From Achromobacter sp. UMC71 (GTDB lineage Bacteria; Pseudomonadota; Gammaproteobacteria; Burkholderiales; Burkholderiaceae_B), in NCBI RefSeq assembly GCF_014170305.1, contig NZ_LZZT01000036.1:33677-97676 (forward strand): a stretch of DNA of 64,000 nucleotides, written 5' to 3'. The position numbers were made by a program, and so were the translations under genes. Of this stretch, positions 45,661-56,137 are shown one piece after another. Positions within the stretch are counted from its first letter, which is position 1. Each line of letters begins with the position of its first letter. The notes beneath the pieces are model-generated. The model was given only the letters and a program-made list of their open reading frames with translations, had not been told where the DNA came from and did not search any database.

Positions 45661-46452
45661 TCACCGCTTGCGCCAGGCGGGTTCGCGCTTTTCCAGGAAC
45701 GCGCCCACGCCTTCGCGGGCCTCGTCCGAGCTGCGCACGGCGGCGATGCGTTCGACCGAGTCGGCGATCAGGTCCGCGTCCAGCGGCCGGCCGGCGAAGT
45801 CGCGCACCAGCCGCTTGCTGGCCTGCACGGCCTGCGGGCCGTTGTCGCACAGGGCGCGGCAGACTTCCTCGGCCTCGTCGTGCAGGTCGGCTGCCGGCAC
45901 CACGCCATGCAGCAGGCCCATGCGGTACGCGGCGGCGGCGTCGAAACGCTCGGCGGTCAGGAAGTAGCGGTTGGCGGCACGCTCGCCCATGGCGCGGATC
46001 ACATAGGGGCTGATGGTGGCCGGCAGCAGGCCCAGGCGGGTTTCCGAGAGGCAGAAGTGGGCGTGGTCCGCGGCGATGGCGATGTCGCACGCGGCCACCA
46101 GGCCCAGCCCGCCCGCGTAGGCGTCGCCGTTGACGGCGGCCACCACTGGCTTGGAGCAGGACCACACCGCGCGCAGCATGCCGGCCAGACGGGTGGCGTC
46201 GGCGCGGTTGTCGGCGTCGGTAAGCGTGGCCATCTTGCGCATCCAGTTCAGGTCGCCGCCGGCGCAGAAGGCCTTGCCCGCGCCGGTCAGCAGCACCACG
46301 CGTACCTTGGGGTCATCCGCCGCCTGCCGCATGGCCGCGCTCAGGGCCGCGATCAGGGTGTCGTCAAAGGCGTTGCGCACATCGGGGCGATTCAGCGTCA
46401 GGCGGGCGACGGGGCCGTCGACGGCGGCCTCCAGCGGGGCTTGCGTAGCCAT
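45661..46452 (-). CDS. enoyl-CoA hydratase/isomerase family protein
   Basis: The product is 263 residues with the crotonase fold. The oxyanion-hole segments are AGKAFCAGGDLNWMRKMA and VNGDAYAGGLGLVAACDIAI, and FCLSETRLGLLPATISPYV is the catalytic region. The pattern (LLPATISPYVIRAMGERAAN) resembles methylglutaconyl- or isohexenylglutaconyl-CoA hydratases of leucine and terpene catabolism. It hydrates a 2-enoyl-CoA. It is divergent from an SDR gene with a TetR-like operator between. Confidence 0.85.
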   Translation of the reverse strand: MATQAPLEAAVDGPVARLTLNRPDVRNAFDDTLIAALSAAMRQAADDPKVRVVLLTGAGKAFCAGGDLNWMRKMATLTDADNRADATRLAGMLRAVWSCSKPVVAAVNGDAYAGGLGLVAACDIAIAADHAHFCLSETRLGLLPATISPYVIRAMGERAANRYFLTAERFDAAAAYRMGLLHGVVPAADLHDEAEEVCRALCDNGPQAVQASKRLVRDFAGRPLDADLIADSVERIAAVRSSDEAREGVGAFLEKREPAWRKR

Positions 46453-46463
46453 GCGGGTCTCCT

Positions 46464-46492
46464 GGTTATTGATTTATGCTCAATTAATAACC
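46464..46492. promoter_or_regulatory. candidate TetR-type operator between enoyl-CoA hydratase and SDR genes
   Basis: GGTTATTGATT (46464-46474) and AATTAATAACC (46482-46492) are inverted repeats matching at 10 of 11 positions around a seven-base centre. The site lies close to the divergent starts of the enoyl-CoA hydratase and SDR genes. The size suits a TetR-family dimer; the adjacent TetR gene at 47468-48193 is the obvious candidate. Confidence 0.5.
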
Positions 46493-46592
46493 TGAATGCA
46501 GTCGTTGAATCCATAGGGTCATACGCTATGCCAGGATGTTTTTTCGATAAATATTGAGCTATCCTCAAAAAAAGAAAGCGATGGAGCGAGAC

Positions 46593-47504
46593 ATGAGCCT
46601 TACCCCTGGCGGCGATGCCGCCGCAGCGCGTTACGCGTCGGTGTTCCGGCCCGGCCTGTTCGACGGCAAGACCGTCATGGTGACCGGCGGCGGCAGTGGG
46701 CTGGGCCGCTGCACCGCGCACGAACTGGCCGCCTTGGGCGCGGGCCTGGCGTTGGTGGGCCGCAAGCCGGAAAAGCTGGAGGCCGCGCGCGACGAGATCA
46801 CGCGCATCTATCCCGAGGCCGCCGGCCGCGTCACGCTGCACGCCTGCGACATCCGCGGCGAAACCGGCGTGCGCGGCGCGGTGGCCGATGCGCTGGCCGC
46901 GCACGGCGCCATCGATGGCCTGTTCAATTGCGCGGGTGGCCAGTTTCCGGCGGCGCTGCAAGACATCAGCTTCAACGGCTGGAACGCGGTGGTGCAGAAC
47001 AACCTGCACGGCACCTTCCTGGTGGCGCGCGAGGTCTATGTGCAGCACATGCGCCAGCACGGCGGGGCCATCGTCAACATGCTGGCTGACATCTGGGGCG
47101 GGATGCCCGGCATGGGGCATTCGGGCGCGGCCCGCGCCGGGGTCTGGAACCTGACCGAAACCGCGGCCTGTGAATGGGCCCATGCCGGCGTGCGGGTGAA
47201 CGCGGTGGCGCCGGGCTGGATCGCGTCCAGCGGCATGGACAGCTACGACGAGGACTATCGCCAGGTGCTGCGCGAACTCAGGACCAAGGTGCCGCTGCAG
47301 CGTTTCGGCACCGAGGCCGAACTGGCGGCGGCCGTGGTGTTCTTGTTGTCACCCGCGGCGGGGTTCATCAATGGCAGCGTCATCCGGGTGGATGGCGGGG
47401 TGCCGAACGCGCGCCATTCGTGGACGCTGCGGCCGGCCGAGAGAAGCCTGGCCTACGACGGCTTTCCTCAGTATTCGCCGCCGTCCTTGTTCTCGGAAGA
47501 CTGA
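46593..47504 (+). CDS. SDR family oxidoreductase, DECR/AtuG-like, no canonical Tyr-x3-Lys
   Basis: The product is 303 residues. The Rossmann motif is VTGGGSGLGRCTAHELA, followed by NCAGGQFPAALQDIS and VNAVAPGWIASSGMD. At the usual Tyr-x3-Lys site the protein reads GMGHSGAARAG, as in 2,4-dienoyl-CoA reductase-like or citronellol-pathway SDRs, so it probably acts on an enoyl-CoA rather than as a classical alcohol dehydrogenase. The ATG at 46593 has GGAG six bases upstream. The last 37 bases overlap the convergent TetR gene. Confidence 0.8.
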   Translation: MSLTPGGDAAAARYASVFRPGLFDGKTVMVTGGGSGLGRCTAHELAALGAGLALVGRKPEKLEAARDEITRIYPEAAGRVTLHACDIRGETGVRGAVADALAAHGAIDGLFNCAGGQFPAALQDISFNGWNAVVQNNLHGTFLVAREVYVQHMRQHGGAIVNMLADIWGGMPGMGHSGAARAGVWNLTETAACEWAHAGVRVNAVAPGWIASSGMDSYDEDYRQVLRELRTKVPLQRFGTEAELAAAVVFLLSPAAGFINGSVIRVDGGVPNARHSWTLRPAERSLAYDGFPQYSPPSLFSED

Positions 47505-48193
47505 AGCCGATGCAGGGCGTCTTGCACTTCACCGCGAAACCGCGCCAACGCCAGCGCGTCGCGCTGCGGCGGTTGCAGGGCCTGCCACAGGAAGTCGACC
47601 AGCTGGTCGGCGGTGGCCGCCACGTCGACTCGCGCGTCGCGCAGGATGGCGTCCCACAGCACGTGTTCCATCGGGCCGTACACGGCCGAGCGCAGGAGCC
47701 GCAGCGGCATGTCCTGGCGGATGTGGCCGTCGGCCTGGCCCTGCGCCAGAATGCGCATCAGCGGCGCGGTGTAGCGGCGCTGCAGGCCGGCGTAGACCTC
47801 GCCGAAATCGTCGTTGCGGGCGCGGCCTTCGGACAGGATGAAGGCGCACAGCCCGGTGCCTTCGGCCAGCAGGTGGCGCAGGTGGGCGTGCACCAGGTAA
47901 TGCAACTGGGCCCGCGGGCCCTGCACGTGCGGCAGCCTGTCTTCGACCTTGGCGATGATTTCGTCGTACCAGTCGCTGATGACGCGCACGCACAGCTCGC
48001 GCTTGCCGCCGAAGTACGTGAACACCGTGCCTTCGGACACCCCCAGGCGCTGCGCGATCTCAGTGGTGGTGGCGGCCTGGAAGCCCGCCTCGGAGAACAC
48101 CTGCCGCGCCACCCGCAGGATGTCCCGGATCCGTTGTTCGGACTTGGCGCTGGCCGGCAGGCGGCGCATCGGGACGGGAGCGGTTTTTTCCAT
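47468..48193 (-). CDS. TetR/AcrR family transcriptional regulator
   Basis: The product is 241 residues. The HTH (about residues 20-65) is RILRVARQVFSEAG-like: ILRVARQVFSEAGFQAATTT with IAQRLGVSEGTVFTYFGGKR. The ligand-binding domain is of the type seen near acyl-CoA genes. It lies divergent from the acyl-CoA synthetase gene and convergent with the SDR gene. An imperfect palindrome at 46464-46492 and direct repeats at 48244-48274 are possible sites. It probably represses the whole cluster until an acyl-CoA is present. Confidence 0.85.
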   Translation of the reverse strand: MEKTAPVPMRRLPASAKSEQRIRDILRVARQVFSEAGFQAATTTEIAQRLGVSEGTVFTYFGGKRELCVRVISDWYDEIIAKVEDRLPHVQGPRAQLHYLVHAHLRHLLAEGTGLCAFILSEGRARNDDFGEVYAGLQRRYTAPLMRILAQGQADGHIRQDMPLRLLRSAVYGPMEHVLWDAILRDARVDVAATADQLVDFLWQALQPPQRDALALARFRGEVQDALHRLQSSENKDGGEY

Positions 48194-48243
48194 GGGGCAG
48201 AGGGCGGGGCGGACGGATTCGGGTGTGATCGACGCCCACTATC

Positions 48244-48274
48244 ATAACGACACGAACACAAGAATAACGACACG
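48244..48274. promoter_or_regulatory. direct repeats upstream of acyl-CoA synthetase gene
   Basis: The 11-base sequence ATAACGACACG occurs at 48244-48254 and again at 48264-48274, exactly 20 bases (two helical turns) apart, between the divergent TetR and acyl-CoA synthetase genes. It may be a regulator site; its asymmetry is atypical for TetR. Confidence 0.4.
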
Positions 48275-48287
48275 GAGACCCCTCATC

Positions 48288-49910
48288 ATGCTGTCCAGAA
48301 CCGACACCTACGCGCAATTGACGTCTTCCTTCCGATGGCGCGTGCCGGCGGCCTACAACATCGGCGTGGACGCCTGCGACAAGTGGGCCGACGGTAGCGG
48401 CCGCCTGGCGCTGATCCACGAAAAGAGCGATGGCGCGCAGACGCGCTACAGCTTTGACCAGATCAAGGCGCGCTCCAATCAATTGGCCAATGCGCTGCGG
48501 CGCCAGGGCGTGGGCCGCGGCGACCGGGTAGCGGTGTACTTGCCGCAGGCGCCCGAGACGGCCGTGACGCACATCGGCGTCTACAAGCTGGGCGCGGTGG
48601 CGGTGCCGCTGTTCACGCTGTTTGGCGTGGACGCCATCCAGTACCGCCTGGCCGACAGCGGCGCCGCGGCACTGGTGACTGACGCCGAAGGCTGCCGGCG
48701 CCTGACCGGGATCCGCGCCAGCCTGCCGGACCTGAAGGTGGTCTATTGCATCGACGGCGCGGGCGAGGGCGGGGCCCTGCCGTTCCATGACGCGCTCGAT
48801 GCCGAGTCCGAGGCGTTTGAACCGGTGGCGACCGCCGCCGACGACCCGGCGGTCATCATCTATACGTCGGGCACCACCGGCAAGCCCAAGGGCGCGCTGC
48901 ATGCGCACCGCGTGCTGCTGGGTCACCTGCCGGGCGTGGAGATGTCGCACGAGTTCTTTCCCGAGCAGGCGCGGCTGATGTGGACGCCGGCCGATTGGGC
49001 CTGGATCGGCGGCCTGCTGGACGTGTTGTTGCCGGCCTGGCACCACGGCGTGCCGGTGCTGGCGCGGCGTTTCGAGAAATTCGACGGCGCCTCGGCGTTC
49101 GACCTGATGGCGCGCCATGGAGTCACGCATACCTTTCTGCCGCCCACCGCGCTCAAGATGATGCGCGGCATGGCCAACCCGCCCGCGCCGGGCACGCTGG
49201 CGCTGCGCTCGGTGGCCAGCGGCGGCGAATCGCTGGGCGCCGAGCTGATCGACTGGGGCCGCCGGGTGCTGGGCGTGACCATCAACGAGTTCTACGGCCA
49301 GACTGAATGCAACATGCTGGTGTCGTCGTGCTCGTCGCTGTTCGACCCCGTCATCGGCGCCATCGGCCGCGCCGCGCCCGGGCACCGGGTCGCCATCGTG
49401 GATGACCAGGGGGGCGAAATGGCCGATGGCCAAGAAGGCAACATCGGCGTATTGCGGCCCGACCCGGTGATGTTCCTGGGCTATTGGAACAACCCGCAAG
49501 CCACGGCCGAGAAATTCGCGGGCGACTATCTGTTGACCGGCGACCTGGGTGTGCGCGACGCCGAGGGCTTTATCCGCTTCGTCGGCCGCAACGACGATGT
49601 GATCACCAGCGCCGGCTACCGCATCGGCCCCGCGCCCATCGAAGACTGCCTGATCGGCCACCCCGCGGTGCGCATGGCGGCGGTGGTGGGCGTGCCCGAC
49701 GCCGAGCGCACCGAGATCGTGATGGCCTACGTGGTGCTGAACGAAGGCGTCGACGGCGACGACGCCCTGGTCAAAGCCTTGCAGGCGCACGTGCGCACCC
49801 GCCTGGCGGCGCATGAATACCCGCGCAGGATCCGCTTTGTAACCAGTTTGCCCACCACCGCCACGGGCAAGATCATCCGCCGGGCGCTGCGCGACGGCAG
49901 CCATGCCTGA
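48288..49910 (+). CDS. acyl-CoA synthetase (AMP-forming), medium-chain/MACS-like
   Basis: The product is 540 residues of the ANL superfamily. The AMP motif is IIYTSGTTGKPKGALHAHRV near residue 190, then NEFYGQTECNMLVSSC, YLLTGDLGVRDAEGFIRFVG, RNDDVITSAGYRIGPAPIED and the C-terminal Lys in TTATGKIIRRALRD. The pattern GYRIGPAPIE is typical of acetyl/medium-chain acyl-CoA synthetases. It activates a carboxylic acid to its CoA ester and so feeds the enoyl-CoA hydratase/SDR steps. The ATG at 48288 has GGAG ten bases upstream. Confidence 0.9.
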   Translation: MLSRTDTYAQLTSSFRWRVPAAYNIGVDACDKWADGSGRLALIHEKSDGAQTRYSFDQIKARSNQLANALRRQGVGRGDRVAVYLPQAPETAVTHIGVYKLGAVAVPLFTLFGVDAIQYRLADSGAAALVTDAEGCRRLTGIRASLPDLKVVYCIDGAGEGGALPFHDALDAESEAFEPVATAADDPAVIIYTSGTTGKPKGALHAHRVLLGHLPGVEMSHEFFPEQARLMWTPADWAWIGGLLDVLLPAWHHGVPVLARRFEKFDGASAFDLMARHGVTHTFLPPTALKMMRGMANPPAPGTLALRSVASGGESLGAELIDWGRRVLGVTINEFYGQTECNMLVSSCSSLFDPVIGAIGRAAPGHRVAIVDDQGGEMADGQEGNIGVLRPDPVMFLGYWNNPQATAEKFAGDYLLTGDLGVRDAEGFIRFVGRNDDVITSAGYRIGPAPIEDCLIGHPAVRMAAVVGVPDAERTEIVMAYVVLNEGVDGDDALVKALQAHVRTRLAAHEYPRRIRFVTSLPTTATGKIIRRALRDGSHA

Positions 49911-49993
49911 GCCGTCTCAACCCGTGACAAACTCGTCCGTCTGGTTGGGTTGACGGCCAACCTAGCGCTGCAAGTATGATGGCGCAAACATGT

Positions 49994-50021
49994 ATACGGC
50001 CCCATGCAAACGGGGCCGTAT
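49994..50021 (+). promoter_or_regulatory. leader hairpin upstream of pckG
   Basis: ATACGGCCCC and GGGGCCGTAT form a perfect ten-base stem with an eight-base loop (49994-50021), 31 bases before the pckG start. There is no T-tract, so it is more likely a structured 5-prime leader or a Rho-linked stop for the preceding synthetase gene than an intrinsic terminator. Confidence 0.45.
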
Positions 50022-50052
50022 CGCCATTAGTCTTAGTATGGAGATAACCCCA

Positions 50053-51909
<1,857 letters not shown>

Positions 51910-51932
51910 TGCTGCCAGCGCGTTCGCAGCCC

Positions 51933-51963
51933 AAGCCGCGCACGATGACGTGCGCGGCTTTTT
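51933..51963 (+). terminator. Rho-independent terminator of pckG
   Basis: AAGCCGCGCAC (51933-51943) and GTGCGCGGCTT (51950-51960) form an 11-base stem with loop GATGAC, followed by TTTTT. It starts 24 bases after the pckG stop. Confidence 0.9.
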
Positions 51964-52039
51964 CGTGGCGGCGAGTCCGAGCCAGAACCGGACCCCGTGC
52001 AATGCGTCGCACCGCAACGAACTACGGCACAATCGTCCC

Positions 52040-52669
52040 ATGAAACTCGATGCCCAAGACCTTGCCAAGATCACGTCCCTGACGCTGGCTCACTACGAAG
52101 AAAGCGCCCAGTCATTCGAGGCCGGCACCCGCGACCACGACGTCAGCCAGAACATCGCCGCCTTGCTGCGCCATATCGAAGGCCAGGCGCCGCTCGACAT
52201 TCTCGACCTGGGCTGCGGCCCGGGCCGCGACCTGAAGACCTTCGCCGCGCTGGGCCACCGCCCGGTGGGCCTGGACGGCACTCCCAGCTTCGTCGAGATG
52301 GCCCGCCAGGCCAGCGGCTGCGAAGTCTGGCACCAGGACTTCCTGCACCTGTCCCTGCCGCGGGCGCGCTTTGATGGCATTTTCGCCAACGCCGTCCTGT
52401 TTCATGTCCCCGGCCAGGAACTGCCCCGCGTCCTGACAGACCTGCGCGCCGCGCTCAAACCGCGAGGCGTCCTGTTCAGCTCCAACCCCCGCGGCGGCAA
52501 CCAGGAAGGCTGGAACCGCGGCCGCTACGGCGCCTACCACGACCTGGACGGCTGGCGCGCCTTGCTGCAGAACGCGGGCTTCGAGGAGCTTGAGCATTAC
52601 TACCGCCCCGACGGCCTGCCCAGGGAACAGCAGCCCTGGCTGGCCAGCGTATGGCGCCGCGTGGATTGA
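52040..52669 (+). CDS. class I SAM-dependent methyltransferase
   Basis: The product is 209 residues. Motif I is ILDLGCGPGRDLKTFAALGH near residue 55 and motif II is GLDGTPSFVEMARQASGCEV. The post-core region FHVPGQELPRVLTDLRAALK is typical of the Methyltransf_11 group. The ATG at 52040 lies 77 bases after the pckG terminator. The acceptor substrate is unknown. The lipoprotein gene follows after 49 bases and could be cotranscribed. Confidence 0.85.
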   Translation: MKLDAQDLAKITSLTLAHYEESAQSFEAGTRDHDVSQNIAALLRHIEGQAPLDILDLGCGPGRDLKTFAALGHRPVGLDGTPSFVEMARQASGCEVWHQDFLHLSLPRARFDGIFANAVLFHVPGQELPRVLTDLRAALKPRGVLFSSNPRGGNQEGWNRGRYGAYHDLDGWRALLQNAGFEELEHYYRPDGLPREQQPWLASVWRRVD

Positions 52670-52718
52670 ATACGAAGCCCTGGAAGTCTTGATTCACCAT
52701 GTGATCTGGAGCGTGGCA

Positions 52719-53819
52719 ATGAAAATGGGAACATTCCTGGCATCCCTCAAATGGTGTGTGCTGCTTGGGCCGCTGCTCATGGCCGCCACCGGATGCGCAA
52801 CGCACGAGGCCCCGAGCGCCGCCCAGAGCACTGCGCCGAAAACGTCGAAGCTGGAGGCACCGGTAAAACAGGTTGCGAATCAGGAGCTGGCGGTAAAGGG
52901 TTCCGCCGGCGCGGGGGCGCTGCCGCTTTACGCCTCCAGCGATATCAACGCCCCAGCCCCGCAGATATCGACCGTGCTGATCGTGGTCCATGGCACCCTG
53001 CGCAACGCCGACACCTACTTCGAGACGGGCAAGAAAATCGTGTCGGGAGCCGGCACGCCGGACGGCAGCGTGATGGTCGTCGCCCCGCAGTTCCTGACCG
53101 CACCGGATGTCGAGAAATTCTCGATGTCCGCCAGTACCTTGACGTGGACCCAAGAGGGCTGGAAAAGCGGCGAGCCCGCCATCGCCCCGGCGCCGATCAG
53201 CTCGTTCGAGGCCATTGACGGCTTGCTGGATCACTTCGCGGACAAGAAGCGCTATCCCGCCCTGAAGAATATCGTCGTGATGGGGCATTCCGCCGGCGCC
53301 CAGATTGTCCAGCGATATGCCGCGGTAGGGAAAGGCGGGGCGTCCTTGCAGCGCCGCGGCGTGCCCATACGCTATGTCGTCGCGAATCCTTCCAGCTACG
53401 TCTATTTCAGCGACGAGCGGCCCTCGCCGTCCCCCGACAAGGCCTGCCCCAGCGCGACGAAATGGAAGTATCAACTTGACGGCGGTCCGCCGTATGTCGC
53501 GTCGCAAAACCCTGCCGAGGTCGAGGCAAGATACGCCAGGAAGCACGTGGTGTATCTGCTGGGCCAGGCGGACACCGACCCCTATACCCATTTCATCGAT
53601 CGTTCCTGCGGCGGCATGGCGCAAGGCCCCAACAGACTCGAACGCGGCCGCGCCTATTTCGACTACCTGAAGAACCGCCACCCCGCCGCCTTCAATCAGC
53701 GCGTCGTGGAAGTGCCGGGCGTGGGGCACGACAACCTGGGGATGTTCACGTCGGCTTGCGGCATCGCCGTGTTGTTCGACCGCCCGGTTCCGGCGACGTG
53801 TGCGGCGACCCGGCAGTAG
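52719..53819 (+). CDS. alpha/beta-hydrolase lipoprotein
   Basis: The product is 366 residues. The N-terminus is a lipoprotein signal (LLGPLLMAATGCATHEAP; Cys about 26, with Ala at the -3 position, slightly unusual). After a 40-residue Ala/Lys/Pro linker comes an alpha/beta-hydrolase: STVLIVVHGTLRNADTYFET, the nucleophile elbow IVVMGHSAGAQIVQRYA, and the late His in EVPGVGHDNLGMF. It is predicted to be anchored in the envelope, probably the outer membrane, as an esterase, peptidase or depolymerase. The ATG at 52719 follows GGAG. Relatives are annotated only as hydrolases. Confidence 0.75.
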   Translation: MKMGTFLASLKWCVLLGPLLMAATGCATHEAPSAAQSTAPKTSKLEAPVKQVANQELAVKGSAGAGALPLYASSDINAPAPQISTVLIVVHGTLRNADTYFETGKKIVSGAGTPDGSVMVVAPQFLTAPDVEKFSMSASTLTWTQEGWKSGEPAIAPAPISSFEAIDGLLDHFADKKRYPALKNIVVMGHSAGAQIVQRYAAVGKGGASLQRRGVPIRYVVANPSSYVYFSDERPSPSPDKACPSATKWKYQLDGGPPYVASQNPAEVEARYARKHVVYLLGQADTDPYTHFIDRSCGGMAQGPNRLERGRAYFDYLKNRHPAAFNQRVVEVPGVGHDNLGMFTSACGIAVLFDRPVPATCAATRQ

Positions 53820-53939
53820 ACCTGGCGGATCCGCGCGCGTCCGCCTGGGCCCCAGGCGCCGCCGGCCCCCGCCAGATCCGGATACCCACGGCACTTCCCG
53901 GACAATCGCCCCGCCTCACATCAACTCCCCCTCAAATCC

Positions 53940-53976
53940 CTGCACCCGGCGGATAGGCGCCGCCAAATCCGGCTAG
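53940..53976 (+). promoter_or_regulatory. XylS/AraC-type operator pair upstream of the StyAB-like operon
   Basis: Two 17-base direct repeats with 20-base period: CTGCA-N5-CGGATAG at 53940-53956 and CCGCC-N5-CGGCTAG at 53960-53976. The first contains an exact TGCA-N6-GGATA, the published XylS-family consensus TGCA-N6-GGNTA. The pair ends 62 bases before the SDR start. A matching pair lies upstream of the AraC gene (61462-61498) in the same orientation relative to transcription. An AraC-bound, activated promoter is the natural reading. Confidence 0.65.
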
Positions 53977-54038
53977 TCCCTCCCGCGCCAGCCAGGCCAC
54001 CATTCACCTCGTCATCCCGTCTTCCACGAGGTCCCGCA

Positions 54039-54827
54039 ATGAAAGGTCTGGCTCACAAAACCGCCATCGTCACGGGTGGCGCCACGCTCATCGGCGCCGG
54101 CGTCGTCGCCGCGCTGCGCGCCTACGGTGTGCGCGTCGCTGTCTTCGACATCGACACGGCCGGCGGCGAGCGTCTTGCCGCCACCGACCCCGACGCCATC
54201 CGCTTCTGGCCCCTGGACATCACCGACGACGCCCAACTGGCCCGCGGTGTTTCAGAGGCCGCCGCCCATTTCGGCCGCATCGACTTCCTGGTCAACCTGG
54301 CCGCCACCTACCTGGACGACGGCGCCGCCTCCGGCCGCGCCGATTGGCTGCGCGCCCTGGACATCAACGTCGTCAGCGCCGTGATGGCCGCCCGCGCCGT
54401 CCACCCGCACCTGGCCGCGGCCGGCGGCGGGGCCATCGTCAACTTCACCAGCATCTCCTCGCGCGTCGCCCAGACCGGCCGCTGGCTCTATCCCGTCTCC
54501 AAGGCCGCCTTGCTGCAAGTCACCCGCAGCCTGGCCATGGACTATGCCGGCGACAAGATCCGCGTCAATTCCGTGTCTCCCGGCTGGACCTGGTCCCGCG
54601 TCATGGACGAGATCACCGGCGGTGACCGCGCCAAGACCGACCGCGTGGCCGCCGACTACCACCTGCTGGGCCGCGTGGGCGATCCCGCCGAAGTGGCCGA
54701 AGTCGTCGCCTTCCTCTTGTCCGACCACGCCAGCGTCGTCACCGGCGCCGACTATGCCGCCGACGGCGGCTATTCCGCCATGGGTCCGGAACAGGCCCGT
54801 CCCGCCATCCCGCGCCTGGCCGAATAA
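54039..54827 (+). CDS. SDR family oxidoreductase, first gene of StyAB-like operon
   Basis: The product is 262 residues. The nucleotide-binding start is TAIVTGGATLIGAGVVAALR, the active site has NFTSISSRVAQTGRWLYPVS followed by Lys (canonical Tyr-x3-Lys), and the end has the substrate-loop VNSVSPGWTWSRVMDEITGG. It should oxidise a hydroxyl or reduce a ketone with NAD(P). SDRs of this kind occur as first genes in indole-oxidation (iif/ind) operons, where they process the oxygenated product. The StyA-type gene starts 68 bases later on the same strand. Confidence 0.85.
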   Translation: MKGLAHKTAIVTGGATLIGAGVVAALRAYGVRVAVFDIDTAGGERLAATDPDAIRFWPLDITDDAQLARGVSEAAAHFGRIDFLVNLAATYLDDGAASGRADWLRALDINVVSAVMAARAVHPHLAAAGGGAIVNFTSISSRVAQTGRWLYPVSKAALLQVTRSLAMDYAGDKIRVNSVSPGWTWSRVMDEITGGDRAKTDRVAADYHLLGRVGDPAEVAEVVAFLLSDHASVVTGADYAADGGYSAMGPEQARPAIPRLAE

Positions 54828-54895
54828 GGCGCGCCCGAACCCCATGCAATGGCCCGCCGCGTCAGGCGGGCCGGCACCAAAACAGGAGAACGCAC

Positions 54896-56137
54896 ATGCG
54901 TCGAATTGCGATCGTCGGAGGCGGGCAGGCTGGACTGCCCTTGGCATTGGGCCTGCTGGACAAAGGCTATGACGTCACCGTGGTCACCAACCGCGAACCG
55001 GACAACATCCGCCAGGGCAAGGTCATGTCCAGCCAGTGCATGTTCGATGCCTCGCTGCAGATCGAACGCGACCTGGGCCTGAACCAATGGGAAGCCCAGT
55101 GCCCGCCCGTCGAAGGCATCGGCCTGGCCGTGCCGCATCCCGAACGCCCCGGGCACAAGCTGATCGACTGGGCCGCGCGCCTGGACAAGCCGGCGCAGGC
55201 GGTGGACCAGCGCATCAAGATGCCGGCCTGGATGGAACGGTTCGCGGCCCGCGGCGGCCGCCTGCTGATTCAGGACGGCGGCGTGGCCGAGCTGGAAATC
55301 CTGGCCGCCTCGCACGATCTGGTGCTGCTGGCCGCCGGCAAGGGCGACGTGGTCAAGCTGTTTGAACGCGACCCGGTCCGCTCGCGCTTTGACAAGCCGC
55401 AGCGCGCCCTGGCGCTGACCTACGTGTCCGGCATGACGCCCGCGCCGGCGTTCTCGCGCGTGGCCTTCAACCTGATCCCGGGCGTGGGCGAGTATTTCGT
55501 GTTTCCCGCGCTGACCACCGGCGGCCCTTGCGAGATCATGGTGTTCGAGGGCGTGCCCGGCGGCCCCATGGACTGCTGGCGCGACGTCAAGACGCCGCAG
55601 GAACACCTGTTGCAAAGCCTGAACATCCTGCACACCTTCCTGCCGTGGGAGGCCGAGCGCTGCGCCTCGGTGGAGTTGACCGACGCCAACGGCATCCTGG
55701 CCGGCAGTTTCGCGCCCACCGTGCGCAAGCCGGTGATGACGCTGCCGTCGGGCCGGCTGGTGTTCGGGCTGGGCGACGCGGTGGTCACCAACGACCCGAT
55801 CACGGGCCAGGGCTCGAACAACGCCACCAAGGCCTGCGCCGTCTACCTGGACGCGATCCTGGCGCACGGCGATGGCGAATTCACGGCGCAGTGGATGCAG
55901 CAGACCTTCGAGCGCTTCTGGGACTACGCCAGCGCCGTGGTGGACTGGACCAACTCGATGCTGCTGCCCCCGCCGCCGCACCTGCTGCAACTGCTGCAGG
56001 CCGCGGGCGGCGCGCCCGAACTGGCCCATGCAGTGGCCAACGGGTTCAACCATCCGCCCAGCTTCTTTCCGTGGTGGAGCGATCCGGTGGCGTGCGAAGC
56101 CTTCATCGCCGCCAAATCACCGCGGGCGGCTGCGTGA
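54896..56137 (+). CDS. two-component FAD monooxygenase, styrene/indole monooxygenase (StyA) family
   Basis: The product is 413 residues, the usual StyA length. It begins MRRIAIVGGGQAGLPLALGL (FAD-binding), with VTNREPDNIRQGKVMSSQCM, the substrate-cavity region VFPALTTGGPCEIMVFEGVP and the FAD-contact GLGDAVVTNDPITGQGSNNA. StyA enzymes use FADH2 supplied by StyB to epoxidise styrene or oxidise indole. The ATG at 54896 has AGGAG eight bases upstream; its stop overlaps the StyB-like start (TGATG). Substrate not proven; indole or a related bicycle is likely because of the SDR and AraC context. Confidence 0.9.
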   Translation: MRRIAIVGGGQAGLPLALGLLDKGYDVTVVTNREPDNIRQGKVMSSQCMFDASLQIERDLGLNQWEAQCPPVEGIGLAVPHPERPGHKLIDWAARLDKPAQAVDQRIKMPAWMERFAARGGRLLIQDGGVAELEILAASHDLVLLAAGKGDVVKLFERDPVRSRFDKPQRALALTYVSGMTPAPAFSRVAFNLIPGVGEYFVFPALTTGGPCEIMVFEGVPGGPMDCWRDVKTPQEHLLQSLNILHTFLPWEAERCASVELTDANGILAGSFAPTVRKPVMTLPSGRLVFGLGDAVVTNDPITGQGSNNATKACAVYLDAILAHGDGEFTAQWMQQTFERFWDYASAVVDWTNSMLLPPPPHLLQLLQAAGGAPELAHAVANGFNHPPSFFPWWSDPVACEAFIAAKSPRAAA

